Shown here: piece by piece, positions 8,154-15,815 of the stretch | Numbering within the stretch: the first letter of the stretch is position 1 | Layout of the letters: each line of letters opens with the position of its first letter | Assembly: GCF_001667265.1 (NCBI RefSeq) | Contig: NZ_LZHW01000098.1 | Span: 1 to 64,000 of the forward strand | Length of the DNA stretch: 64,000 nt | Direction of reading: 5' to 3' | DNA from: Mycobacterium sp. ACS4331 | Lineage (GTDB): Bacteria; Actinomycetota; Actinomycetes; Mycobacteriales; Mycobacteriaceae | Notes under the pieces: generated by a model | Seen by the model: the letters and a program-made list of their open reading frames with translations, nothing else | Database searches by the model: none | What the model was told of the DNA's origin: nothing | Translations under genes and position numbers: made by a program

Positions 8154-9767
8154 ATGGCCGATCAGAAGACCGTTCACGAAGCGACCTACGACCTGCTCCG
8201 AACACTGGGACTGACAACGTTTTTCGGCAATCCCGGTTCGACCGAGCAGACCTTTCTGCAGGACTTTCCCGAAGACTTCACCTATGTGCTGGCGCTGCAG
8301 GAGGCGTCGGCACTGGCGATGGCCGACGGGTTCGCCCAGGCGACCGGCAAGCCCGCGCTGGTGAACCTGCACACCGCGGCGGGCACCGGCAATGCGATGG
8401 GCAGCCTGGTGGCCGCCTACCGCGCCAACACTCCGCTGATCATCACCGCGGGACAGCAGACCCGTGAGATGTCTCTGATCGACCCGTACCTCAACAATCC
8501 TGACGCGACCACCATGCCCAAGCCCTGGGTGAAGTGGTCCTACGAGCCGGCCCGCGCCGAAGATGTGCCAGCGGCCTTCATGCAGGCCTACGCGATCGCC
8601 ACGCAACCCCCGATGGGTCCGGTGTTCCTGTCCATCCCGCTGGACGACTGGGACAAGCCGGCCCTCGGACCCGCAACCGTGCGCACCGTCAGCGACCGGG
8701 TGGCCCCAGACGCCTCCCGGCTCGCCCAGTTCGCCGAACGGATCAACGCCGCCAAACACCCCCTGCTTCTGCTCGGCCCCGAGGTGGACCGCACCGGCTC
8801 GTGGGACGCGGGAATCGCATTCGCGGAGAAACTCCGCGCCCCCGTGTACGGCAGCGCACTCGGTGACCGAATCTCGTTCCCCGAGGACCATCCGCTCTAC
8901 GCCGGCCCCCTGCCCATGACCATCGCCGAGGTGGAACAGACCGTGCACGGCCACGACCTTGTCGTGGCGATCGGCGCCCAGGTCTTCCGCTACTACCCCT
9001 ATGTCGCGGGCGAGTACCTGCCGGAGGGCACCGATCTGCTGCAGATCACGTCCGACAGCCACCTGTCGGCGACCGCGCCGGTGGGTGACAGCCTGCTCGG
9101 CGATGTCGGGATGGCGTTGGCAGCGCTGACCGATCTGGTCGAGGCGCCGGCCGACCGTGAGCCGCCCGCACCCCTGGTGCGACAGCGGCACTCCGATCTG
9201 CCCGCGACGGCGCCGATGACCTCGAACGCGGTCTACGAGGCGCTGAGCACCGTCAAGCCCGACGACGCCGCGCTGGTGATGGAGTCGACGTCGACGATGC
9301 TCGACCTGTTCAACTGGCTGCCCACCACCCACCCCGGCAGCTTCTTCGCCACGGGCAGCGGCGGGATCGGCTGGGGTGTCCCGGCCGCGGTCGGCCTCGC
9401 CCTCGGTGATCGGGCCCGCGGCGTCGACCGCCACATCGTCGCGACGATCGGTGACGGTTCGTTCCAGTACTCCATCCAGGCGATCTGGACGGCAGCACAG
9501 CACAAGCTCCCGATCGTGTTCGTGGTGCTGCGCAACGGCGAGTACGCGATCCTCAAGTCGTTCGCCGAACTGGAGAAGACCCCAGGCGTCCCGGGCCTGC
9601 AGCTTCCTGGGCTCGACATCGCCTCGTTGGCCACCGGATTCGGTTGCCGCACAGTCAACGTGGAGAGCAGCGACATGTTGGCCGACGAGTTCAAGGCCGC
9701 CCTGGCCGCCGACGGGCCCACTGTCCTGGTCGTGCCCACCATCCCGCAACTGCCGCACCTCGGCTGA
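8154..9767 (+). CDS. mdlC: Benzoylformate decarboxylase-like ThDP enzyme
   Basis: The 537-residue product matches benzoylformate decarboxylase, which decarboxylates aryl or related 2-oxo acids to aldehydes with thiamine diphosphate. It has the N-terminal FGNPGSTE (Ser29), Glu50 for cofactor activation, the HTAAGTGNAMG segment with His73, and a C-terminal ThDP motif beginning GDGSF and ending at the NGEY asparagine. These residues align with Ser26, Glu47 and His70 of the Pseudomonas enzyme with a constant shift of three. The frame is open from 7896, but ATG 8154 starts the conserved domain. The tautomerase 69 bases downstream and the mycofactocin-type SDR upstream suggest a short aromatic or 2-oxo acid pathway. 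Exact substrate unproven. Confidence 0.87.
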   Translation: MADQKTVHEATYDLLRTLGLTTFFGNPGSTEQTFLQDFPEDFTYVLALQEASALAMADGFAQATGKPALVNLHTAAGTGNAMGSLVAAYRANTPLIITAGQQTREMSLIDPYLNNPDATTMPKPWVKWSYEPARAEDVPAAFMQAYAIATQPPMGPVFLSIPLDDWDKPALGPATVRTVSDRVAPDASRLAQFAERINAAKHPLLLLGPEVDRTGSWDAGIAFAEKLRAPVYGSALGDRISFPEDHPLYAGPLPMTIAEVEQTVHGHDLVVAIGAQVFRYYPYVAGEYLPEGTDLLQITSDSHLSATAPVGDSLLGDVGMALAALTDLVEAPADREPPAPLVRQRHSDLPATAPMTSNAVYEALSTVKPDDAALVMESTSTMLDLFNWLPTTHPGSFFATGSGGIGWGVPAAVGLALGDRARGVDRHIVATIGDGSFQYSIQAIWTAAQHKLPIVFVVLRNGEYAILKSFAELEKTPGVPGLQLPGLDIASLATGFGCRTVNVESSDMLADEFKAALAADGPTVLVVPTIPQLPHLG

Positions 9768-9836
9768 CCCGATGTTCATCGGCGGGGCCCGACCGGTGCC
9801 CCGCCGATGGCACTGCATCCAAAGGAGAACGAGAAC

Positions 9837-10238
9837 ATGCCCGTCTACACCTGCACCCTCGCTCAGGGAACGCTGTCCACCGAGGCCAAGTCCGATCTGG
9901 CCGGCGAGATCACCACGATCCACTCCACCGTCAACCACGTACCCGGCCACTACGTCAACGTGGTGTTCAACGAGCTTCCGCCGACCGACGTCTTCACCGG
10001 CGGCCAGCCCGGCCGACCGCTGATCATCAACGGGTGGGTCCGCACCGGCCACCCGGATGAGGAGACGTCACAGCTGGTGCGTGGCATCGCCGACGCGGCA
10101 ACACGCGTCACCGGCGTGCCGGCCGAGAGGGTCCTCGTCGTGATCGAGAACAGCCCCGCGCATCACGCCATCGAAGCTGGCCGGGTACTGCCGGAGCCGG
10201 GCCAGGAGCACACCTGGCTCGCCGCGGGAGGCTCATGA
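9837..10238 (+). CDS. Tautomerase of the cis-CaaD / Cg10062 type
   Basis: The 133-residue protein starts MPVYTC, so removal of Met exposes the catalytic Pro1 of the tautomerase superfamily. ATG 9837 is preceded by AAAGGAG; the in-frame codons upstream are not needed. Compared with cis-3-chloroacrylic acid dehalogenase as I remember it, Pro1, His28, the GG turn, an Arg equivalent to Arg70 and the Glu of the IEAGR..PEPG segment (Glu114) are kept. The equivalent of Arg73 is His and the equivalent of Tyr103 is Val. That pattern suggests a homologue with hydratase, decarboxylase or tautomerase activity rather than a true dehalogenase. It closes the SDR/NMO/decarboxylase run. Confidence 0.84.
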   Translation: MPVYTCTLAQGTLSTEAKSDLAGEITTIHSTVNHVPGHYVNVVFNELPPTDVFTGGQPGRPLIINGWVRTGHPDEETSQLVRGIADAATRVTGVPAERVLVVIENSPAHHAIEAGRVLPEPGQEHTWLAAGGS

Positions 10239-10255
10239 TCGGACTGCGGCACCGT

Positions 10256-11527
10256 TCACGGACGCCGTTCCGGCACAACAGAATCGGGGGCGTCGGGCCA
10301 GGGGCTCGACGCCCCCGAATCTGCGAGTCGTCCGGCAGCGGTGGGCCGTCGCCCCAACAGCAGCAGCGCCGCCCCGCCGAGGAACGCCGCGACGCCCGAC
10401 AGCACGAGGAATCCGTCGAAACTGTTTGTCGCGTGCAGCATTCGGCTCAGCACCAGCGCCCCGAGCGCCGACGACACGCCGATCGCCGCGGACAGGATGC
10501 TCAACACCGTGCTGTAGACGGATATGTCGAAGCGGCGGGCCACCAGGTAGGCGATGACATCGCCTTCGGCCCCCCACGCCGCCCCGAGGCAGCACACGGC
10601 CAGCACCAACACCGGGATTCCGTCCAGGGAGGACGCCAGCAGTATGCATCCGAGGCCCGGCAGCGCCATGGCGACCGCAGCGACCAGGTGCGGCGGCAGG
10701 CGGTCCAACGCCACACCGCAGATGAACCGGCCGGCGATCACGGCGACCGCGAAGGTCGAGACGAGAGCCGCCACGGTCTGCCCATCGGGCATCGAATCCC
10801 GCAGCATGATCCCCAGTTGGCTGGTCGTCACACTGTGGTACAGGTTGCACAGCAGCACGCCGATCATCAGAATCCAGAACACCCGACTGCGGGCGATGCC
10901 CCGGTAGTCGGCGACTGCACGGCGCTCGCGCGCACCGGATCTGACCTTGGCATCGGTGGCCGGGATGAGCGCCATCGCCAACGCACCGATGACGGCGAGG
11001 GTCACCGCGATGGCGAGGCATCCCGCGCGCCATCCGTAGGTGCGGTTGATGGCGTCGATTGCCGGCACCCCGACGGCACCCAGCAGCGGCGGGCCCGAGA
11101 TGGCCACGGCCAGTGCCAGCCCTCGGGCCTTGGCGAAACAGACCGCCACGATGCGACTGTAGATCGCGGGTGTGGTGGTCACCCCCAGCGAGACGGTGGC
11201 CGCGGTGATCGCGAAGTACTGCCAGATGGACCCGGACATCAGTGCGTAGCCGACCCAGCACAGAGGCAGACCAACCACCCCGACGATCGCGGTACGGCGC
11301 ACGCCGAAGAGGTCGGTGAGCCGACCACACAACGGAAGAAACACGAACGTCAGCAGGGCGATGGTCCCGGTGAGTGCGAAATCGGCCCGGTCCCAGCCGA
11401 ACGCGGCAAGAAACTGCGGCCCCATTGCGGCGTTGGTGTACGCACTCAGACTGAGCCCGACGCTCAGGCCCGCGGTGGCCGCCGCAAGAGGGCGCCAATG
11501 TGTCCGCAGCTCAGCCAGATACGTCAT
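10256..11527 (-). CDS. MFS transporter, 12 TM
   Basis: The 423-residue protein has about twelve hydrophobic segments and the MFS loop 2-3 signature in GRLTDLFGVRR. The ATG at 11527 overlaps the stop of the TetR gene at 11524 (ATGA), so regulator and transporter form a two-gene operon with the regulator first. The reading frame extends further upstream inside the TetR gene, but the shorter start fits MFS topology (MTYLAELRTHWRPLA, then TM1). Likely a monocarboxylate- or drug-type permease controlled by the adjacent TetR protein; the substrate is not evident. Confidence 0.87.
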   Translation of the reverse strand: MTYLAELRTHWRPLAAATAGLSVGLSLSAYTNAAMGPQFLAAFGWDRADFALTGTIALLTFVFLPLCGRLTDLFGVRRTAIVGVVGLPLCWVGYALMSGSIWQYFAITAATVSLGVTTTPAIYSRIVAVCFAKARGLALAVAISGPPLLGAVGVPAIDAINRTYGWRAGCLAIAVTLAVIGALAMALIPATDAKVRSGARERRAVADYRGIARSRVFWILMIGVLLCNLYHSVTTSQLGIMLRDSMPDGQTVAALVSTFAVAVIAGRFICGVALDRLPPHLVAAVAMALPGLGCILLASSLDGIPVLVLAVCCLGAAWGAEGDVIAYLVARRFDISVYSTVLSILSAAIGVSSALGALVLSRMLHATNSFDGFLVLSGVAAFLGGAALLLLGRRPTAAGRLADSGASSPWPDAPDSVVPERRP

Positions 11528-12165
11528 CGGCGCAGGCCCCACACCGCGGCCAACCACACCGCGCTGATCACCTCGACGATCTCCTCGCGTTGGCGGGCGT
11601 CCGCTGTCGCCCCGCGCTCCAGCAGCGTCCACACCGTCATACCCATCAATGCCGAAACCAGACCCGACAGGTCGTCGCTGGCCGGCTTCACCCTGCCAGT
11701 GGCCTGAAGCAGGCTCAGGATCTGGCAGATCTGCGCGCTGGTCTGCGCAGTCAGGTCGCTCCACTGCCGCGCAATCTGGGCGTCGGATCCGCGCGCCTCC
11801 ACGACGGCGGCCAGCAGACCGTGGTGCTGATGCCAGATCTCGACCGCGTCGCGTGTGATCTGGCGGATCAGTTCGCCCGGCGCCCCTCTGAGGTCGAGTC
11901 CGTTCAACAGGGGCCTGGCCTGCACGAACCGGGTCCAGACCTGGCCCATGGCCGCGGAGAGCAGAGCGTATTTGGATTCGAAGTAGAAGTAGAACGCCGG
12001 CCTGGTGACCCCGGCGTGCCTGGTGATCTGCAGGACCGAGAGTTCGGCGAGCGTGTGGTCGCACAGCAGATCCAGTACCGCACCCACCAGTCGTGCGCGC
12101 TGCAGTTCGCCGCGACGGGGCGCGCGCCGATCTCCTGCCGTGCGCACAATCTCGGGTCCGAACAT
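11524..12165 (-). CDS. TetR family regulator of the adjacent MFS gene
   Basis: This 213-residue TetR-type repressor has its helix-turn-helix at about residues 45-70 (LQITRHAGVTRPAFYFYFESKYALL) and a variable ligand-binding C-terminus. ATG 12165 has AGGAG five bases upstream. The gene is divergent from the SnoaL-like gene at 12329, and a perfect CTGACAC-T-GTGTCAG palindrome sits between them, the likely operator. The stop overlaps the MFS start, so the protein probably controls its own operon and the divergent gene. Confidence 0.9.
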   Translation of the reverse strand: MFGPEIVRTAGDRRAPRRGELQRARLVGAVLDLLCDHTLAELSVLQITRHAGVTRPAFYFYFESKYALLSAAMGQVWTRFVQARPLLNGLDLRGAPGELIRQITRDAVEIWHQHHGLLAAVVEARGSDAQIARQWSDLTAQTSAQICQILSLLQATGRVKPASDDLSGLVSALMGMTVWTLLERGATADARQREEIVEVISAVWLAAVWGLRR

Positions 12166-12243
12166 CGCGACTCCTGGTGTGTCAGTCGGTTTGGCGGAGG
12201 ATACCGCGTGCAGCGTTCACCGTTGACATCACGTCGAATTCAC

Positions 12244-12258
12244 CTGACACTGTGTCAG
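12244..12258. promoter_or_regulatory. TetR-type operator palindrome
   Basis: CTGACACTGTGTCAG is a perfect inverted repeat (7-bp arms, 1-bp centre) 79 bp upstream of the TetR start and 71 bp before the divergent SnoaL-like gene. A further TGACAC half-site lies near 12293. The geometry is typical of TetR operators; assignment to the neighbouring regulator is inference. Confidence 0.6.
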
Positions 12259-12328
12259 ATTCGCTCGACCCGCCAGGGGCGGGGGCGCACCTCTGACACC
12301 GACACTCCGCCCAGCTGGAGGGGATCCG

Positions 12329-12820
12329 ATGGACGACGTCACGACACTGTGCGAGATCGAAGCGATCAAAGCGCTCAAGTCCCGCTACTGCCGACTGCTC
12401 GACACCAAGGACTGGCAGTCCTGGCGAGCGCTGTTCACCGACGACTTCGTCAGCGACACCTCGAACGCCGGCGGCAGGGTCATCCACGGCGCGGACGAGT
12501 TCGTCGCGTTCACCCGGCGCAGCCTGCGGGCACAGCCCACGGTTCATCAGGTGCACGCGCCAGAGATCGAGCTGACCTCGGCGACCACGGCGCGTGGCAT
12601 CTGGGCACTCGAGGACGTGGTGCGGTTCGGGCCCGGCGTCAACCTTCGCGGCTACGGCCACTACACCGAGACCTACGAGAAGTCCGGCGAGCACTGGCGG
12701 ATCAAGACCTCGGCACTGACCCGGCTGCGGGAGGACGTGTTCAACGGCCTGTTCGCGGTCTATCTGTCGCCTCGGCTGCGCCGGGTACTGATGAAGTCAG
12801 CTCGCCGAATCACGAAGTGA
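12329..12820 (+). CDS. SnoaL-like / NTF2-fold protein
   Basis: The 163-residue protein has the NTF2-like (SnoaL_4) pattern: an N-terminal helix with IKALKSRYCRLLDTKDW, then LFTDDFV and IHGADEFVAF, and a C-terminal strand segment with GHYTETYEKSGEHWRIKTSALTRLR. Family members are isomerases, dehydratases or hydroxylase-like proteins in aromatic and steroid pathways. GGAGGGG precedes the ATG. It is divergent from the TetR-MFS operon and shares its putative operator, so it may be induced with the transporter. The reaction is unknown. Confidence 0.85.
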   Translation: MDDVTTLCEIEAIKALKSRYCRLLDTKDWQSWRALFTDDFVSDTSNAGGRVIHGADEFVAFTRRSLRAQPTVHQVHAPEIELTSATTARGIWALEDVVRFGPGVNLRGYGHYTETYEKSGEHWRIKTSALTRLREDVFNGLFAVYLSPRLRRVLMKSARRITK

Positions 12821-12827
12821 CGCAGCC

Positions 12828-13217
12828 CTATTGGGCTGGATGTGCGATCTGGATCAGGTTCCCGCACGTGTCGTCGAAGACGGCAGTGATCACCGGACCC
12901 AAATCCGTGGGCGGTTGAGTGAACCGCACCCCGGCGGCGCTCAGTCGATCGTATTCCCCCTGCACATCGTCGACCTCGAACGACGTAAACGGGATGCCGT
13001 CGGCCACCAGCGCGGCCTTGAAGGGTTTGGCGGCGGGATGCTCGTCAGGTTCGAGGACGAGTTCAGTGCCGTCAGGGGCCTGCGGGGAGACCAGGGTGAT
13101 CCACCGATGCGCTCCCATGGGGATGTCGTGCTTGGGCACAAAACCCAGGACGTCGGTGTAGAACCGCAACGCCTTGTCCTGGTCATCGACCATGATGCTG
13201 GTGAGGTTGATTCTCAT
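12828..13217 (-). CDS. VOC (glyoxalase/bleomycin resistance) family protein
   Basis: The 129-residue protein has the paired beta-alpha-beta-beta-beta modules of the vicinal oxygen chelate superfamily: an N-terminal NLTSIMVDDQDKALRFYTDVLGF, then KALVADGIPFTSFEVDDVQGEYDRL, then a C-terminal VFDDTCGNLIQIAHP. The final-strand Glu of metal-dependent members reads as Gln (LIQI), so metal chemistry is uncertain. It ends seven bases from the convergent SnoaL-like gene. A GCAAAT-N4-ATTTGC palindrome lies 74 bp upstream. Confidence 0.85.
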   Translation of the reverse strand: MRINLTSIMVDDQDKALRFYTDVLGFVPKHDIPMGAHRWITLVSPQAPDGTELVLEPDEHPAAKPFKAALVADGIPFTSFEVDDVQGEYDRLSAAGVRFTQPPTDLGPVITAVFDDTCGNLIQIAHPAQ

Positions 13218-13290
13218 GTCACGCCCTTTCCGGGGTCCCGGTCACGGATCCGCGAGCGCCTCGCAGACATCACCCACGCGGCCAGGTTAG

Positions 13291-13306
13291 GCAAATCATC
13301 ATTTGC
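13291..13306. promoter_or_regulatory. Perfect palindrome upstream of the VOC gene
   Basis: GCAAATCATCATTTGC has 6-bp arms around a 4-bp centre, in an AT-richer patch between the divergent VOC (start 13217) and cutinase (start 13428) genes. It looks like a repressor site; no regulator gene is adjacent. Confidence 0.45.
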
Positions 13307-13427
13307 ATTGTCAACAGGTGTCGGAACACACGGTTTCAGCGGATGGTCGGTCGGGTACACCGATGCCGTCCGCCCGGGGGGCGTCGCGGCTCGCAGGGTT
13401 CCGGTTTCGATGACTAAGGCGATTGTG

Positions 13428-14132
13428 ATGCGGATCTTTCATCGTTGGCTTCCAGTCCTGACGTTGACACTTTCTATCGCGGGCATTCCCGCCCTGGTCA
13501 TCCCGGCGGCGCACGCCGAACCCTGTCCTGACGTGCAGGTGGTCTTCGCGCGCGGAACCTTCGAACCGGTGGGAGTCGGCGAGACCGGACAGTCGTTCGT
13601 CGATGCGCTGCGGGCCCGAACGCAGGGGCGATCGGTCGATGTCTACGCGGTGAACTATCCCGCGTCGCTCGACTTCGCCACCGCCGCCGACGGCGTCATC
13701 GACGCGAGCAACAAAGTCCGCGATGTCGCGACGAGGTGCCCGGACACCGAGGTGGTGATCGGCGGCTACTCCCAGGGAGCGGCGGTGGCGGCCTACATCA
13801 CCGCGGACTCGGTGCCCGCCGGGTTCGTGCTCCCACCGGGCCTCACCGGACCGATGCCGGCCTCGGTGTCCGATCACGTCGCCGCGGTCGCCCTGTTCGG
13901 CAAGCCGTCGAGCGGCTTCCTGCAGATGATCTACACGGGCGCCCCGCCGATCACGGTCGGTTCGCACTATGTCGACAAGACCCTCGACCTGTGCATCCCC
14001 ACGGATCCGGTGTGCTCACCGACCGGAGGGGACAACGCAACGCACACCTTCTACGCCCACAACGGCATGACTGATCAGGCGGCGGATTTCGCCGCGGGCA
14101 GGCTTCCGTCCGCCGACCGGGCTCGGACCTGA
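13428..14132 (+). CDS. Secreted cutinase-family esterase
   Basis: This 234-residue cutinase family member has a signal peptide ending near HAEPCPD, the motif VVFARGTFEPVGVGETG that precedes the oxyanion region, the nucleophile elbow GGYSQGAA, an Asp in LCIPTDPVC and a His in the FYAHNG segment. Paired cysteines flank these sites as in Culp proteins. The frame is open from 12831 but only because it lies opposite the VOC gene. ATG 13428, with AAGGC upstream, or ATG 13410 starts the signal peptide. Mycobacterial cutinase-like proteins hydrolyse esters and phospholipids at or outside the envelope; the substrate here is not known. Confidence 0.9.
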   Translation: MRIFHRWLPVLTLTLSIAGIPALVIPAAHAEPCPDVQVVFARGTFEPVGVGETGQSFVDALRARTQGRSVDVYAVNYPASLDFATAADGVIDASNKVRDVATRCPDTEVVIGGYSQGAAVAAYITADSVPAGFVLPPGLTGPMPASVSDHVAAVALFGKPSSGFLQMIYTGAPPITVGSHYVDKTLDLCIPTDPVCSPTGGDNATHTFYAHNGMTDQAADFAAGRLPSADRART

Positions 14133-14157
14133 GCCCGCGACGCGACTTTATCGTGAT

Positions 14158-14185
14158 CTTATTTTTGCCTTAATTTTCTTATTTT
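14158..14185. other. AT-rich island with phased CTTA(A)TTTT repeats
   Basis: Three direct repeats, CTTATTTT at 14158, CTTAATTTT at 14169 and CTTATTTT at 14178, lie in an almost G/C-free patch within GC-rich DNA between the cutinase stop and the SDR start at 14262. Spacings of 11 and 9 bp place them on nearly the same helix face. This could be a promoter UP-like element or a nucleoid-protein site. Function is not established. Confidence 0.4.
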
Positions 14186-14261
14186 CCAGGTAGGGTGGCC
14201 TCCACATGCCGGGCAGCGCACCGCGCTTCAACGAACTACCGGCGAGCGACGGGAGGAACCC

Positions 14262-14987
14262 ATGGAACCGAACGGCAGCACCCGGATCGTTCTGGTCACC
14301 GGAGCCTCGCGAGGCACCGGCGCCGAGGTCGCGCGACATTTCGCCCGCCCCGGAACACACGTCATCGTGCACTGCCGGTCCGACCACGCCGACGCGGAAC
14401 TCGTCGCCGAACAGGTCAGATCGGCGGGGGGTGAGGCTTCGACCTTCGCCGCGGACATCGCCGACGAGGCCGCCGCGGCAGGCATGCTCGACGCGATCGC
14501 ACGCCGGTTCGGTCGTCTCGACGCGCTGATCCTGAACGCTTCGAGCCTGCCGGAAGCCGATGCGGGTGTGGCGTGCGCGATGCGCAGCAACCGGGAGGCG
14601 CAGCGTCGACTCGCCCGCCTGGCGCTGCCACTCATGCCCGCCGGCGCTCACATCGTGTTCGTCACCAGCCACCAGGCCCACTTCTATCCGCACAAGGCGG
14701 TGCCGAAGGGGTACGCCGCGATCGCGGCGAGCAAGCGGGCCGGCGAAACCACGTTGTACGCGATGAAGCCCGAGTTCGACCGTCGAGGTGTGCACTTCAC
14801 CGTGGTCTCGGGCGACCTTCGGCAGCCCCCGCGGTCAGCCGTCCGGCGCGCTCCCGCGCTCGGGGCCCATGGCAGCCGTACGTCCCGCAGCCTCGCGTCG
14901 GTCATCGCGCAGACCACGTCGGCGGCCAGACCGTCAGGAATCGTCTACGTCGGCGGAACGGAACGCCCGGCCGGCCTGCCGGCCTGA
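14262..14987 (+). CDS. Atypical SDR family oxidoreductase
   Basis: The 241-residue protein has the Rossmann glycine motif TGASRGTGAEVA and the NAS segment (ALILNASSL), so it is an SDR. The active-site region reads GYAAIAASKRAGE: the Lys is seven residues after the Tyr instead of four, so the canonical YxxxK spacing is absent. This resembles a subgroup whose motif ends SKRAGE. Either a different Tyr acts or the protein is a divergent reductase. ATG 14262 has GGGAGG upstream. It stands alone behind an AT-rich promoter region and is convergent with the DUF3618 gene. Confidence 0.82.
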   Translation: MEPNGSTRIVLVTGASRGTGAEVARHFARPGTHVIVHCRSDHADAELVAEQVRSAGGEASTFAADIADEAAAAGMLDAIARRFGRLDALILNASSLPEADAGVACAMRSNREAQRRLARLALPLMPAGAHIVFVTSHQAHFYPHKAVPKGYAAIAASKRAGETTLYAMKPEFDRRGVHFTVVSGDLRQPPRSAVRRAPALGAHGSRTSRSLASVIAQTTSAARPSGIVYVGGTERPAGLPA

Positions 14988-14993
14988 CCACGC

Positions 14994-15284
14994 TCAGCGC
15001 CGCCGGCGGAACCAGATGACGGCGCCGAGGACGGCAGCCACCGCGAGGACGGCGCCCAGCGGAACCGCGGGCCGCCCCCTCACGGAGGCATTCAGTTCTG
15101 CGGCGCGATGCGCTATGTCGGCCTTCGTGTCGGCGGCTTTCTGTTCGACCCGGCCCTTGACGTCGAGTTTGTCTGACAGGGCACTGACGGTCTCGCCGAG
15201 CTGCTGACGGGTCGCGTCGATGTCGGCACGCAGTTCGTCGATGTCGGCGGACGGTCCGGGCTCGGGGTTGGGGTTGGGGTTCAT
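14994..15284 (-). CDS. DUF3618 small membrane protein
   Basis: The 96-residue protein has an acidic proline-rich N-terminus, the DUF3618 helix (IDELRADIDATRQQLGETVSALSDKLDVKGRV) and a single C-terminal membrane helix ending WFRRRR. DUF3618 proteins regularly sit next to actinobacterial holin-X-like membrane proteins, as here. The ATG overlaps the stop of that upstream gene (ATGA). Likely a membrane-envelope or stress-associated helper; no enzymatic role is indicated. Confidence 0.85.
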   Translation of the reverse strand: MNPNPNPEPGPSADIDELRADIDATRQQLGETVSALSDKLDVKGRVEQKAADTKADIAHRAAELNASVRGRPAVPLGAVLAVAAVLGAVIWFRRRR

Positions 15285-15682
15285 CGACGCGCTTCCTTGA
15301 TCTCATCGAAATCCCGCTTGATGCTGTCGATCGACTCGGCGGCAGGCGGCGGTACCTGGTCAACCTGCTTGCGGCTCACCGCGGCCATCACGGCTGCGGC
15401 GATGAACAGCACCACCGCGACAATCGTGGCCGCCGCCCACACCGGCAGAACTAGGGACAGCGCCGCAATCGCCGCGGCGACCAACGCGGCCGCCCCCAGG
15501 ACCGCGACCACCCCCGCCGCCCCGAGCAGGCCCGCACCCATTCCGGCGTGCCGTGCCGACTGCTGCAGTTCCTTCTGCGCCAGCCGCATCTCGTCGCGGA
15601 TGAGCCTTGATGTCTGCGACGACAGCTGAGTGAGCAGCTCCGCCGTCGAGGCGGTCGGGGCCGAATGCGATGTCGTACTCAT
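15281..15682 (-). CDS. Phage-holin-like (holin-X) integral membrane protein
   Basis: The 133-residue protein has an N-terminal amphipathic helix (LLTQLSSQTSRLIRDEMRLAQKELQQSARH), two long hydrophobic helices (about 50-75 and 80-105) and a charged tail, the layout of the actinobacterial Phage_holin_3_6 / holin-X family. Despite the name these are chromosomal envelope proteins and not lysis holins. The frame is open to 16078, but ATG 15682 has GAGGAG upstream. It is coupled to the DUF3618 gene and is divergent from udgX. Confidence 0.85.
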   Translation of the reverse strand: MSTTSHSAPTASTAELLTQLSSQTSRLIRDEMRLAQKELQQSARHAGMGAGLLGAAGVVAVLGAAALVAAAIAALSLVLPVWAAATIVAVVLFIAAAVMAAVSRKQVDQVPPPAAESIDSIKRDFDEIKEARR

Positions 15683-15744
15683 CGGGATCTCCTCGCTTTG
15701 TCTCCTGACCTGCGTGCCCGCCCGGTGACCGGCGCAAACATGAC

Positions 15745-15769
15745 GGTTCCGCCGGCCCCGTCGGGGGTA
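15745..15769 (+). promoter_or_regulatory. SigF-like promoter before udgX
   Basis: GGTTC, 15 bases, GGGTA. Mycobacterial SigF promoters follow GGTTT-N15-17-GGGTA, so one mismatch. The -10 element ends 46 bp before the udgX ATG. Based on pattern only. Confidence 0.45.
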
Positions 15770-15815
15770 ACCGGGAGGGTGACGAGCCACGGTGCAGGAA
15801 TGAGGACCGATTCCG

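Noticed and set aside
12831..13427. Long fusion of an unknown domain to the cutinase
   Set aside because: The open frame is opposite the VOC gene; the signal peptide starts at 13428, so no fusion.
15281..15682. Prophage remnant because of the holin-like protein
   Set aside because: Holin-X/DUF3618 pairs are ordinary chromosomal genes in actinobacteria; no other phage gene, attachment site or composition shift was seen.
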